NCBI GenBank assembly: GCA_900544375.1
Contig: UQUZ01000004.1
Span: 1-64,000 of the forward strand
Origin: an uncultured Oscillospiraceae bacterium
GTDB lineage: Bacteria; Bacillota; Clostridia; Oscillospirales; Acutalibacteraceae
DNA: 64,000 nucleotides
Reading direction: 5' to 3'
The notes under the pieces were generated by a model that worked only from the letters and a program-made list of their open reading frames with translations, made no database searches and was not told the origin of the DNA. Below, piece after piece: positions 8,745 to 17,135 of the stretch (its first letter is position 1; every line of letters starts with the position of its first letter). The translations under genes were made by a program, and so were the position numbers.

Positions 8745-9506
8745 ATGATAGCATCAGAAAGAGCCCGTTACATTCTCAATCGGCTAAAGGAAAAAGAAGT
8801 TGTTACGCTGAAAGAAATTGCAGACGAATTGGGCGTCTCTATCGCTACGGTTCGCAGGGATTTCGAAAAACTGGATGAAAAAGGTCTTGCTGTTAAGGTG
8901 CGCAGCGGCGCAACGCGGGCTTCGCTGCCGGGGCCTTCGGCAGCCCCCATGGTAACCAGTGAAAAATCAAAGGAACATATCGAGGCAAAAATTTCTATCG
9001 CCAGCAAGGCCGCCTCTCTGGTCAAGGACGGAGACTGTATCTTTTTAGACGGCGGGACTACAATCGCTCCAATGATCGATTTTATTCAGGATAAAAAAAT
9101 CCGTATCGTCACACACAATCTTCTGATTCCGCAGCGCGTTCAGAATATGGACGTGGACATCTTTTTAATCGGCGGCCACTACAGCCATTTCCATGCCAGC
9201 ACAGTCGGCGTCTTTGCGGAAAAAATGGTCTCTCAGTTTCACTTTGACCATGCTTTTTTCGGCTGTTCGGGAATCGAGCTGGTGCATCAGATGGCTTATA
9301 ATGATGATATCGATACCATCCCCGTCAAAGAAGTGGCAATGAAATATGCGACGCACAACTATCTGCTTGCAGACGCCAGCAAATTGGGCGTTACCTCCTA
9401 CTGCCGTTTCAATCCCCTGTCAGCGTTTGACCTGATTATCAGCGACCATAATGATAATATGCCCGATGGGCTGCCGTCCAATTTTGTATTTGCCGACGTT
9501 CCCTGA
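8745..9506 (+). CDS. DeoR/GlpR family transcriptional regulator
   Basis: A 253-residue repressor of the type that senses phosphorylated sugars. The N-terminal DeoR helix-turn-helix reads ERARYILNRLKEKEVVTLKE and EIADELGVSIATVRRDFEKL. The C-terminal sugar-phosphate sensor domain follows, with ISIASKAASLVKDGDCIFLD, the threonine pair of DGGTT, and the late LLADASKLG motif. I chose the ATG at 8745 because AAGGAG lies six bases before it; an upstream ATG at 8700 in the same frame lacks a site. It sits between the two halves of the sugar island, divergent to the epimerase-ptsI-ptsH operon and convergent with the transketolase genes, so it is the likely regulator of the whole island. Confidence 0.93.
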   Translation: MIASERARYILNRLKEKEVVTLKEIADELGVSIATVRRDFEKLDEKGLAVKVRSGATRASLPGPSAAPMVTSEKSKEHIEAKISIASKAASLVKDGDCIFLDGGTTIAPMIDFIQDKKIRIVTHNLLIPQRVQNMDVDIFLIGGHYSHFHASTVGVFAEKMVSQFHFDHAFFGCSGIELVHQMAYNDDIDTIPVKEVAMKYATHNYLLADASKLGVTSYCRFNPLSAFDLIISDHNDNMPDGLPSNFVFADVP

Positions 9507-9606
9507 TCCAAGTAACAGACCTTGGCAGAAACCAGAACAATACCTTGTGTCCAATATTTACAGAGCAACGCCGAAATTCCCTTATGCGAAAAATTCTTCT
9601 GAGTGG

Positions 9607-9645
9607 CAGGAGGCTTTGGATCATTTTCCAAAGCCCCCTGTTTTT
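9607..9645 (+). terminator. Intrinsic terminator of the DeoR gene
   Basis: Arms CAGGAGGCTTTGG and CCAAAGCCCCCTG with one mismatch, an eight-base loop, then TTTTT on the plus strand. It stands between the convergent DeoR and transketolase genes and may work in both directions, though the T tract is only on the plus side. Confidence 0.85.
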
Positions 9646-9653
9646 CATTTTGC

Positions 9654-10619
9654 CTACTGGGCAAGCGCCTGTTTAATATCCTGAACCAAATCTTCGGCCG
9701 TCAGCTTAAATTCCTTCTGTAAAAGATCGATCATACCGACCTGTCCGAACACATCCTGCGCCCCAACCTTCAGAAGCGGTACCGCTATCGCATTTTTAGC
9801 CAGCACGTCAGCCACAGCGGAGCCGAGGCCGTTGATTACGCTGTGATTTTCAAAGGTGCACACCAGCTTTTTCCCCTGCGCCTGCTCACGGATCAACGCT
9901 TCGTCAAAGGGCTTAATGGTAACAGGATCAACAACCTCCACGGAAACTCCTTCAGCACGGAGCGCCTCTGCCGCATCAAGAGCGGCGGACATGACATATC
10001 CACTGGAAACCAGCAGCACGTCGTCTCCAGGGATCAGCACCTGCCCCTTGCCAAGCTCAAACGGAGTGCCCGGTTCATAGACGGGGCGCACGCCCTTTCG
10101 ATATGCGCGGATATAGTGAACCGCACCGTCGTTGCGGGCCGCACAGGCCCGAACCATCCAATCCAGCTGCACTTGATCACAGGGGTCGCACACAATGGCA
10201 TTCGGCATTGCACGGAATACCGCCATATCCTCAAAGCAGGTATGTGTGCCTCCATCAAAACCGGAGCAAAACCCCGGGTCGGAAGCATAGATGTTGACCG
10301 TATTCTTGGAGTATGCACAGGAGATATAGACCTGATCCAGCGCTCTCCGGGTGACGAAGGCAGACATGGTGTGAACAAAAGGCGTATACCCCATCATGGA
10401 TAATCCCGCAGCTACGCCAAACATATTTGCCTCGCAGATACCAACGTCGATGAAATGCTCCGGATGCGTCTTCTTAAACCGGATAAAGAAGGAGGCTCCT
10501 CCCAGATCGGAATCCAGAATCATGATTTTGTCGTTCGTTTGCAGCAGATCTGCCAATGCGGCGCCGTAAGCATCCCGCATTTCTCCGCCGAGCTCTTTGC
10601 TTCTTTCTTTGAGCAACAT
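9654..10619 (-). CDS. Transketolase, C-terminal subunit
   Basis: A 321-residue half-transketolase containing the pyrimidine-binding and C-terminal domains. The conserved glutamate that activates thiamine diphosphate is in DVGICEANMFGVAAGLSMMG (near residue 65). The C-terminal domain shows DDVLLVSSGYVMSAALDAAE and VEVVDPVTIKPFDEALI. It pairs with the N-terminal subunit whose gene ends three bases before this start; the ribosome site GGAGGAGG lies inside the end of that gene. Split transketolases are common in Clostridia and archaea. In this island it would link the imported sugar to pentose-phosphate intermediates. Confidence 0.92.
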   Translation of the reverse strand: MLLKERSKELGGEMRDAYGAALADLLQTNDKIMILDSDLGGASFFIRFKKTHPEHFIDVGICEANMFGVAAGLSMMGYTPFVHTMSAFVTRRALDQVYISCAYSKNTVNIYASDPGFCSGFDGGTHTCFEDMAVFRAMPNAIVCDPCDQVQLDWMVRACAARNDGAVHYIRAYRKGVRPVYEPGTPFELGKGQVLIPGDDVLLVSSGYVMSAALDAAEALRAEGVSVEVVDPVTIKPFDEALIREQAQGKKLVCTFENHSVINGLGSAVADVLAKNAIAVPLLKVGAQDVFGQVGMIDLLQKEFKLTAEDLVQDIKQALAQ

Positions 10620-10622
10620 CGC

Positions 10623-11471
10623 TTATTCCTCCTCCGTAACTATTTTCAATTGGGCGATCGCAGCGTCAATAATCGCCCGCCCTTCTTCGAACACCTTGGG
10701 CGCATGGTTGTCCACCATATCCTCATAGTATTTTACGCCCTGGCCTTTGACGGTATCCAGAATGATGCAGATCGCCTTATCCGGAACGGTCTTGGCCAGA
10801 TTGATCGCATCGTCGATCGCCTCCTCGCTGGCTCCATCCACTGTGATCGCCCAAAAGCCGAATGCGCGCATTTTCTCCTCGTAGCTGAACGGATTGAGAA
10901 CCTCTGTGCAGTATCCGTCATGCTGGCGTTTGTTGTTGTCAACAAATACGATGCAGTGATTGAGCTTGTTGTGGGCCATAAACTGAAACGCTTCCCAGTT
11001 CTGTCCCTCGTTCATCTCCCCGTCGCCGATGCACACATATACGTACTGATCGTTACGCCCCGCGGCGCGCAGGCCGTAGGCAATGCCGGCCGCCACTGAA
11101 GCGCCCTGGCCGAGAGAGCCGCAGGTGACATCGATCCCGGGGGTCAGGAGCCGATCCACATGGGAGGGGATGTGCGTGCCGATATCATCCATTGTCAGCA
11201 GCAGCTCCTTCTCAAAAAAGCCTTTTTCCGCCAGAGCGGCGCATACGGTAGGCGCCGCGTGCCCCTTGCTCATAACCAGATAATCGCGGCCCTCCCATGC
11301 CGGGTTTTGCGGGTCGTATTTCATCTGCTTTCCATACAACACGGAAATGAGCTCCACCACAGACAGACATCCGCCGATATGGCCCATCCCGCGCTGCCGG
11401 AACATTTCCAGTTCATCCACTCTGATCTGTGCAGAGAACTTTTTCAGTTCCTTTAATTCCTTGCTCGTCAT
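10623..11471 (-). CDS. Transketolase, N-terminal subunit
   Basis: A 282-residue thiamine diphosphate-binding half. It has the MGHIGGCLSVVELISVLYG segment, the histidine-containing MSKGHAAPTVCAAL, SLGQGASVAAGIAYGLR, and the metal/cofactor motif GDGEMNEGQNWE followed by the asparagine in FVDNNKRQ. Together with the downstream C-terminal subunit it makes a full transketolase, which moves two-carbon units between sugar phosphates. It is the third gene of the SIS / SIS / transketolase transcript, 40 bases after the second SIS gene. Confidence 0.92.
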   Translation of the reverse strand: MTSKELKELKKFSAQIRVDELEMFRQRGMGHIGGCLSVVELISVLYGKQMKYDPQNPAWEGRDYLVMSKGHAAPTVCAALAEKGFFEKELLLTMDDIGTHIPSHVDRLLTPGIDVTCGSLGQGASVAAGIAYGLRAAGRNDQYVYVCIGDGEMNEGQNWEAFQFMAHNKLNHCIVFVDNNKRQHDGYCTEVLNPFSYEEKMRAFGFWAITVDGASEEAIDDAINLAKTVPDKAICIILDTVKGQGVKYYEDMVDNHAPKVFEEGRAIIDAAIAQLKIVTEEE

Positions 11472-11511
11472 ACTTTACCTCCTGTGAAATGATATCTGAG
11501 CGAATACGCAA

Positions 11512-12618
11512 TCAGGTGCAGTCATACGCCTGATATGTATCCGACTTTCCAAATAGAATCGCCTTATATTCTTTCATCAGCGGGTGCTGTTTCCAGGTGG
11601 AGTTGGTTTCAGAGACGGTATACGCCATCATCTGCACAAAGGCCAGCGTATAGAGCGGGGAAATCATCTCATCCACCTGATGCGGCACGCGCATCACGCC
11701 GTCTCCCTGAATCAGCGGGTTATTGCTCAGGATATATACACGGTCGCTGATCACCTTTGCGGCGCGATAAGATTGCTCAATGCGCGCGGCGGTTTCGTCG
11801 CCCGGATCGATAAAAATAAAATTGTAATTGGGTGTGAGCTGAATCTGTGGGCCGTGGATGGCCTCATCCACCTCGTATCCCACTGCAAGGATATGGACCG
11901 TTTCTCCGATCTTTACAGCTCCTTCCAGAGCAGTTCCATAGTTAGCGCCCGCACCGATCAGGTATGCCTTCTCCATCGAAAGCAGATTTTTCCTGTTGCG
12001 CTGGAAGAACACGTCAAAGCCTGCAACGATCGATTCATAATTCTCCATAGCCAACCGCATTTGCGCCTTTTGCTCCTCCGCGCAGGCCTCATCCAGGCGC
12101 CCCAGGCGCACAGCGGTATGCAGGGCAAAGAGCATCAGGAAGGTACTGAGCGTCACAACGCCCTTGGTCACAAAGTCCAGTTTTTCGCCCCCAAGGCCAA
12201 AGCTGATGACCTGATCCGCCTCTTTTTCAAAATCGCTGTGAATATTTCCGGTTAACCCCACCGCAGGGATTCCCATGCGGCGACATACTTGAAGAGACTC
12301 AATGGTATTGGTGCTGCACCCACTTTGTGAAATGCAGACCACAAAATCTCTTTCCGTTATATCATGCTCATAATGGTTGAAGGTGAAGGGGGTCACCACT
12401 CTGACCGGTACGCCCAGCAGCTTCTGCATCAAATAGCGTGCACACAGCGCCGCGTTGCAGCTGGATCCGCAGGCTACCAGCCAAATTGACCGATACATCC
12501 GCTTCAGATAGAGTTCCGTCATTTTGTGTGTCAGTTCTTCACTGCACGCAATATTATGGCGTACTGTATCCGGTGTCTCTAAAATATAGCGTTTCATCGA
12601 GAGCTCGCCGCTATCCAT
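11512..12618 (-). CDS. SIS-domain sugar isomerase/deaminase or deglycase
   Basis: About 368 residues with two SIS (sugar isomerase) domains and no glutaminase domain, so it resembles the C-terminal half of GlmS. The first domain shows VACGSSCNAALCARYLMQKL and CISQSGCSTNTIESL. The second shows YLIGAGANYGTALEGAVKI, then a Glu and His in VDEAIHGPQIQL. Proteins of this shape include glucosamine-6-phosphate deaminases of the NagB-II type and the FrlB/GfrE/GfrF deglycases that open glycated amino acids. The likely start is the ATG at 12618, with AAGGA ten bases upstream; a GTG at 12627 sits too close to that site. Substrate unknown. Confidence 0.85.
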   Translation of the reverse strand: MDSGELSMKRYILETPDTVRHNIACSEELTHKMTELYLKRMYRSIWLVACGSSCNAALCARYLMQKLLGVPVRVVTPFTFNHYEHDITERDFVVCISQSGCSTNTIESLQVCRRMGIPAVGLTGNIHSDFEKEADQVISFGLGGEKLDFVTKGVVTLSTFLMLFALHTAVRLGRLDEACAEEQKAQMRLAMENYESIVAGFDVFFQRNRKNLLSMEKAYLIGAGANYGTALEGAVKIGETVHILAVGYEVDEAIHGPQIQLTPNYNFIFIDPGDETAARIEQSYRAAKVISDRVYILSNNPLIQGDGVMRVPHQVDEMISPLYTLAFVQMMAYTVSETNSTWKQHPLMKEYKAILFGKSDTYQAYDCT

Positions 12619-12658
12619 TTGAATCACTTCCTTTTTTCAGTTATCAACCGCCTTTTCT

Positions 12659-13717
12659 TCAGACGGTCACGGTTTGCTTGCTTACACCCTTGGGACAATC
12701 CGGATTGTAACCGCGGCTTAGGGAGCACAGGCAGGAAAACATCTGTCCAAATACCGCTCCCGCAAACACGGCGCGTATTCCATCAAACGCTTCCGGGAGA
12801 AGGACACTGGTATCGCCTAATTTCGCGATTTCCGGATCATTGGTCACCACTGTGCACCAGATAGAGGACTCTTCTTTCAAACGCTTCAGCAAATCTACCG
12901 CGCAATAATTGGTGTGCCGGTCGGCAATCAAAAAGACGCAGGGCACAAAGCGCAGTGCCGTGGCAATCGGGCCATGCCGATAATCGGCAGAGCCATAGCT
13001 GCGGGCATCCAGATAGCTGGTCTCCTGAATTTTCAGCTCCACCTCATTGGCCAGCGCATCCATCAGGCCGCGGCCCATCAAAAGCATGTGCTCCGTATTC
13101 CGGTAGTAACGGACCACATCGCGCACCTGGGGCTCCAAAACGGCGAGCGACCGCTCCACGATGGTGTCCAGCTCGTCCAGTACAGACAGGAGTTCCGGAT
13201 CCCCCGAGATATACGCGGCCAACGCGGTCACGATGGTAACCTGTGTGAGGTAGGATTTACCCGCCGTGACGCTGCGCTCCGGCCCGCAATGATTGCGCAC
13301 CTGGTATTTGCCCGCCTGCGTCATCAGGGAGCCTTCCACATTGGTCACACAGACACACACGCCGCCCTGTTCATCGCAGTGTTTCATCACCTCGTAAATA
13401 TCACGCGCTCCACCGGACTGGGATACTGCGATCATCAACACATTAGAATAATCCACATTACTGTGATAAGCGGTCACCACGCTGGGAGCGCAGATGCTCG
13501 CCACCATACTGCACTTTGTTTCGAATAGATATCGCCCTACCAGATTCGCGTGATCGCTGGAGCCGCGTCCCACAAAAACAACCGTTTTGATCTTGCGCTC
13601 CTTCACTTCTTTTGCGATCTCCCGTAAAACCGGTTCATTTTCCTTTAAGCAATTCCGGACGGCTTCCGGCTGCTCAAAAATTTCCTTCCAAAAAACAGAT
13701 TCTTTGGTATCGATCAT
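12659..13717 (-). CDS. Second SIS-domain protein of the island
   Basis: A 352-residue double-SIS protein. Domain one carries VVFVGRGSSDHANLVGRYLF and IAVSQSGGARDIYEVM; domain two carries LLMGRGLMDALANEVELKIQ and SYGSADYRHGP. The ending LSRGYNPDCPKGVSKQTVTV is the usual tail of the GlmS-like/NagB-II group (NPDxPxGLSKVT). It is the first gene of the operon, with GGAGGA eight bases before the ATG, and is only distantly like its neighbour, so the two probably have different substrates or steps. A pair of SIS enzymes next to a PTS is also the layout of the Salmonella glucoselysine (gfr) operon, though there the PTS is of another family. Confidence 0.87.
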   Translation of the reverse strand: MIDTKESVFWKEIFEQPEAVRNCLKENEPVLREIAKEVKERKIKTVVFVGRGSSDHANLVGRYLFETKCSMVASICAPSVVTAYHSNVDYSNVLMIAVSQSGGARDIYEVMKHCDEQGGVCVCVTNVEGSLMTQAGKYQVRNHCGPERSVTAGKSYLTQVTIVTALAAYISGDPELLSVLDELDTIVERSLAVLEPQVRDVVRYYRNTEHMLLMGRGLMDALANEVELKIQETSYLDARSYGSADYRHGPIATALRFVPCVFLIADRHTNYCAVDLLKRLKEESSIWCTVVTNDPEIAKLGDTSVLLPEAFDGIRAVFAGAVFGQMFSCLCSLSRGYNPDCPKGVSKQTVTV

Positions 13718-13775
13718 AAAATCATTCCTCCATTCTCAGATTTCATCCCATTCGACTGCAAGAGAATATCGCAGC

Positions 13776-13803
13776 TTGACAGCGGATGGTATGCTGGTAT
13801 ACT
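13776..13803 (+). promoter_or_regulatory. Promoter of the HAD phosphatase gene
   Basis: TTGACA, a 16-base spacer and TATACT, about 50 bases before the start codon at 13853. It lies in the gap between the divergent SIS and HAD genes. Confidence 0.65.
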
Positions 13804-13814
13804 GGACAATAAAT

Positions 13815-13840
13815 ACGGGGCTTCGTGAATCGCCCCTACG
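13815..13840. repeat. REP-like palindrome
   Basis: A GC-rich palindrome of the type GGGGCGATTCACGAAGCCCC (minus strand) in the short gap before the HAD gene. Short palindromes with GGGGCGATTC and GAATCGCCCC are familiar as scattered extragenic repeats in many Clostridia genomes; that is from memory. No second copy was seen in this window, so its repeat nature is unproven here. Confidence 0.4.
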
Positions 13841-13852
13841 AAAGGGAGATCG

Positions 13853-14491
13853 ATGCAAATGAATTGTGATAGCCTGATTTTTGACCTGGACGGCACCTTG
13901 TGGGATGCCAGCGAAGCCGTCTCCCAATCGTGGGCACACACGCTGCGCAATACCTACCAAGTAAAAAATCCACCGTCAATCGCAGAAATTCAGTCTATTA
14001 TGGGCCTCAGCGCCCGTGAGATTGCCGACCGGCTTTTTTCCCGTTACGTGGAAGATCCGGATGAAATCGCGCAATACTGTATGCGCCAAGAATGCGATTA
14101 CCTCGCTGTGCACGGGGGGCGGCTGTACGCAGGCGTGGAACCCACGCTGCGGGACCTGGCTCAGCACTACCACTTGAGCATTGTAAGCAACTGTCAGCAG
14201 GGATATATCGAAAGTTTCCTGCATTTTTATCACTTGGAGCCCCTTTTTACCGATTTTGATTGCGAAGGGAACACAGGGCTAAGCAAGTCGGAAAATATCC
14301 GGCGCTTAATCAGGAGAAACGCTTTGACGCATCCTGTTTATATCGGAGATACGCAGATGGATTTTCAGGCAGCCACGCAGGCTGGCGCCGCATTCATCTG
14401 GGCTTCCTATGGCTTCGGGCATGTCCCCGAAGCGGCTTTGCGGATTAACCGGTTCCCCGACCTGCTTACTCTTTTGCCCTCCTTGGAGTGA
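13853..14491 (+). CDS. HAD family hydrolase (probable phosphoglycolate-phosphatase-like)
   Basis: A 212-residue haloacid dehalogenase-type phosphatase. Motif I is FDLDGTLWDASE (residues about 9-20, nucleophile Asp), motif II is SIVSNCQQGY, a lysine occurs in GLSKSENI, and motif IV is YIGDTQMDFQAATQAGA. A helical cap lies between motifs I and II. The ATG at 13853 has GGGAG upstream; a second ATG six bases later is possible. It probably removes phosphate from a sugar phosphate of the island, but these enzymes have broad specificity. It converges with the IIA gene three bases away. Confidence 0.88.
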   Translation: MQMNCDSLIFDLDGTLWDASEAVSQSWAHTLRNTYQVKNPPSIAEIQSIMGLSAREIADRLFSRYVEDPDEIAQYCMRQECDYLAVHGGRLYAGVEPTLRDLAQHYHLSIVSNCQQGYIESFLHFYHLEPLFTDFDCEGNTGLSKSENIRRLIRRNALTHPVYIGDTQMDFQAATQAGAAFIWASYGFGHVPEAALRINRFPDLLTLLPSLE

Positions 14492-14494
14492 CGA

Positions 14495-14956
14495 TCAACC
14501 GCCAAGATATTGATCATCGAGCATCGCCAACTCCTGTGGGGAGCTGACATGCGCCAGTTTTTCGAGCAATTCCTCATTGGAGAGGATCTTGAAGAGCTGG
14601 CGCATATTTTTTATGTGCGCGTCCTCATCAACCGCTGCCAGTGCAAAAAATACGCGGGCGTCCTTTTCGCGGTCCTCCGGATCAAATATAACAGGCTGCT
14701 CAAATCGCACAAAAGAAATTGCAGTCTGAGACACACCGGGCGACCCTTTCGTAGAATGAGGAATTGCCAACCCGGGCACAATAACGATATATGGCCCGAA
14801 TTCTTCAACGCACTCGATAATGCGCTGTGCATAAGCCGGCGTTGCGCAGCCGGTATCCACCAGCGGTTGGCAGCTTTTCCGAATCGCATCCTTCCAGTCA
14901 GAAGAGCCGGGAAAAAATGCGGCCCTGTTTTGCCGGACAATCTCTTTCAGCAGCAT
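14495..14956 (-). CDS. PTS IIA component, fructose/mannitol/ascorbate type
   Basis: A 153-residue EIIA of the PTS-2 (Fru/Mtl/Ntr, Ula) fold. The phosphorylated histidine is His67 in VPGLAIPHSTKG, which takes phosphate from HPr and gives it to IIB. The core also shows SFVRFEQPVIFDP and the C-terminal ILSNEELLEKL. I chose the ATG at 14956, because AAAGGAG lies seven bases before it; a longer frame to 15028 has no site. It is transcribed away from the IIB-IIC genes, and its promoter (15017-15045) faces theirs across a 420-base gap. Confidence 0.9.
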   Translation of the reverse strand: MLLKEIVRQNRAAFFPGSSDWKDAIRKSCQPLVDTGCATPAYAQRIIECVEEFGPYIVIVPGLAIPHSTKGSPGVSQTAISFVRFEQPVIFDPEDREKDARVFFALAAVDEDAHIKNMRQLFKILSNEELLEKLAHVSSPQELAMLDDQYLGG

Positions 14957-15016
14957 GACATCACTCCTTTCTTTGTAAAGTTCAGATCCAAAGGTTCTTC
15001 TAAAATTTTCAGCCTC

Positions 15017-15045
15017 ATTATAACTCATCTTGTTTTAAATTGCAA
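15017..15045 (-). promoter_or_regulatory. Promoter of the IIA gene
   Basis: On the minus strand TTGCAA, a 17-base spacer and TATAAT, about 60 bases before the IIA start. The -35 box is one half of a TTGCAA-N4-TTGCAA pair (15040-15055), so a regulator bound there would cover the promoter. Confidence 0.7.
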
Positions 15046-15189
15046 TATGTTGCAACTAAATGTCATTATTTTGATACATTTTGAAGGAATCGGCGCTTGC
15101 TGTTCTTCAATTGTGCATAAATTAACCCTATATATTGAAATGATTTGTTATATATTATGTACAATCCTTCATTTTTTTCAACAAAATAT

Positions 15190-15218
15190 TTGACATAATG
15201 AAATGAATATAGTATGAT
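15190..15218 (+). promoter_or_regulatory. Promoter of the IIB-IIC operon
   Basis: TTGACA, a 17-base spacer and TATGAT, a near-perfect sigma-A promoter. The leader to the IIB start at 15378 is about 150 bases long and holds one more TTGCAA at 15302. Confidence 0.75.
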
Positions 15219-15377
15219 TGCACTAAGAAACAAGGATTTCTTCTAAAAATTTTCATTTTGTTACTATTTATGAATGTTTCAAAGCACATCAAATCACAAA
15301 ATTGCAACCTTGCGCTTCGCTTCAGAGTTAGTTAAAAAGCAGTCTACACAATATCATAGAAAGGAAGGTGTTCCAAA

Positions 15378-15668
15378 ATGATCAGCATTTTGATGGTTTG
15401 CGGAAATGGTTGCGGAAGTAGTCTCGTATGCCAAATGGCCGTTGAGGCTGTACTCAATGAGCTTGGCGTAAAGGCAAATATCGATCACAGCGATATGCTC
15501 TCCGCAGCATCCAAGCATGCGGAAATTTTGATTGCGGGGATTAATTTTAAGCCACACTTTGATCATTTCCAAGATTTCCCCAACAAGATCTACCTGCAAT
15601 CTCTCGTGAATCAGAATGAAATCCGTGAAAAGCTGAAGCCTGTATTGGAAGCAAACGGCTGGCTGTGA
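15378..15668 (+). CDS. ulaB: PTS IIB component, ascorbate family
   Basis: A 96-residue IIB with the phosphorylated cysteine Cys8 in MVCGNGCGSSLVCQM, the N-terminal loop typical of IIB in the Ula/SgaB and galactitol families. The rest, including KANIDHSDMLSAASKHAEIL, matches a small Rossmann-like IIB fold. Ribosome site GAAAGGAAGG is just upstream. It hands phosphate from IIA to the sugar bound by IIC, whose gene follows 39 bases later. The family name does not prove that ascorbate is the substrate. Confidence 0.9.
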   Translation: MISILMVCGNGCGSSLVCQMAVEAVLNELGVKANIDHSDMLSAASKHAEILIAGINFKPHFDHFQDFPNKIYLQSLVNQNEIREKLKPVLEANGWL

Positions 15669-15707
15669 TTCCAGCTGACTCTACTATGATAGGAAAAGGA
15701 GCGAATT

Positions 15708-17033
15708 ATGGGTATTTTCATGAGTATCTTAGACTTTATCATCGATAATATTCTAATCAATGCATCGATGGTGCTTGGCCTTGTCGCTTTGATCGGTCTG
15801 GTTCTGCAACGCAAATCGGTCAGCCAGTGCATCAGCGGTACGTTTAAAACCATGATGGGATTTATGATCCTATCCGCCGGCTCCTCCGTCATTGTCGGTT
15901 CCCTGGAAAATTTCAGCACATGGTTTTCCGCGGGGCTCGGCATTGACGGGGCCGTCGCCTCCATTGAAGCAGTTTTGGCTGTGGCCATGCAGGAGTCAAC
16001 GATCGGGCGTGATATCGCCCTGGTATATGCAGGCATTTTTGTCGTCAATATTTTGATTGCCCGATTTACTAAGCTAAAGTATGTGTTCCTCAACGGCGAG
16101 GCTCCCATCTATATGGCAATGATCAGCATCCTTTTCGGCGTTGGGCTTTGCAAACTGGGCCATATCCCGGCAGTGATTCTCGGCTCAATCCTTGGCGGTA
16201 TTTGCTGCGTTATTTTCCCGGCCATGGCGCAGCCGTTTGTCCGCAAGATCACAGGCAGCGATGACATTGCGCTCGGTCATTTCTGCACACTGGGCTACAT
16301 CCTTTCCGCGTTCGTCTCCAAGGTGACAGGAGATCCCTCCAAGTCCACAGAGGATACGAAGATCAGCACAAAGCTTTCTTTCTTGCAGGATACATATCTT
16401 GCAGTGGGCTCTGTCATGATTCCCCTGTATATCCTAATGGCGATTTTAGCCGGGCCTGAAGTGGTTGCCGAAGCATCAGGCGGTAAAAACTACATCGTAT
16501 TTGCAATCATGCAGGGCATCACCTTCTGCGTTGGCCTGTTTATCCTCCTGACCGGCGTACGCCTGCTGATCGCCGAGCTGGTTCCCGCTTTTGCAGGCAT
16601 TGCGAAAAAAATTGTACCCGGCGCCCGGCCCGCATTGGATTGCCCGGTTCTGTTTACCTATGCGCCAAATGCAATTGTATACGGCTTTATTTTCACCACT
16701 GTAGGTACGATTATCGGTATGTTCCTGTGGCCGCTGTTCGGCCTGCCGATGGTTATCCCTGGTATTATGAGCAATTTCTTTGCAGGAGGCACGGCCGCTA
16801 TCTTTGCAAACGCCACCGGAGGCCGGCGCGGTACCATTATCGCAAGCATTGTGCACGGCCTGTTTATTTCCCTGCTGCCGGCCCTCGTTGCGCCGTATCT
16901 GGGGCAGATCGTCGTTGAAGGCTTGCCCTCTCTGGCAGCTTATACGATGACCGATGTGGATTGTGTTTCAATGGGCCTGTTCTATAGCTGGCTGTTGAAG
17001 CCCGTCCTTGGGCTCTTTGGCATGGCCGCTTAA
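15708..17033 (+). CDS. ulaA: PTS IIC component, ascorbate (UlaA/SgaT) family
   Basis: A 441-residue membrane permease with about ten to eleven helices. Family hallmarks include the N-terminal LVLQRKSVSQCISGTFKTMM, the AVAMQESTIGRD loop and the late FFAGGTAAIFANATGGRRG segment before VHGLFISLLPAL. It brings the sugar in while IIB phosphorylates it. Ribosome site AAAAGGAG lies six bases from the ATG. Ula-family permeases occur in many gene settings beyond ascorbate use; here no ascorbate-6-phosphate lactonase (UlaG) or decarboxylase (UlaD) is nearby, so another substrate is likely. Confidence 0.93.
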   Translation: MGIFMSILDFIIDNILINASMVLGLVALIGLVLQRKSVSQCISGTFKTMMGFMILSAGSSVIVGSLENFSTWFSAGLGIDGAVASIEAVLAVAMQESTIGRDIALVYAGIFVVNILIARFTKLKYVFLNGEAPIYMAMISILFGVGLCKLGHIPAVILGSILGGICCVIFPAMAQPFVRKITGSDDIALGHFCTLGYILSAFVSKVTGDPSKSTEDTKISTKLSFLQDTYLAVGSVMIPLYILMAILAGPEVVAEASGGKNYIVFAIMQGITFCVGLFILLTGVRLLIAELVPAFAGIAKKIVPGARPALDCPVLFTYAPNAIVYGFIFTTVGTIIGMFLWPLFGLPMVIPGIMSNFFAGGTAAIFANATGGRRGTIIASIVHGLFISLLPALVAPYLGQIVVEGLPSLAAYTMTDVDCVSMGLFYSWLLKPVLGLFGMAA

Positions 17034-17085
17034 TCGCAGCACGCCGTTTCTTCTCTAGTTTATCAAGCATTTCATGATGGGAAGG

Positions 17086-17121
17086 CGGCAGGAGGACCGT
17101 ATGCCAACGATCCTCCTGCCG
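17086..17121 (+). terminator. Hairpin after the IIC gene
   Basis: Perfect 11-base arms CGGCAGGAGGA and TCCTCCTGCCG with a 14-base loop, about 50 bases after the IIC stop. There is no T tract, so it may protect the 3' end rather than terminate on its own. Confidence 0.5.
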
Positions 17122-17135
17122 AATGGTATCAAAAC

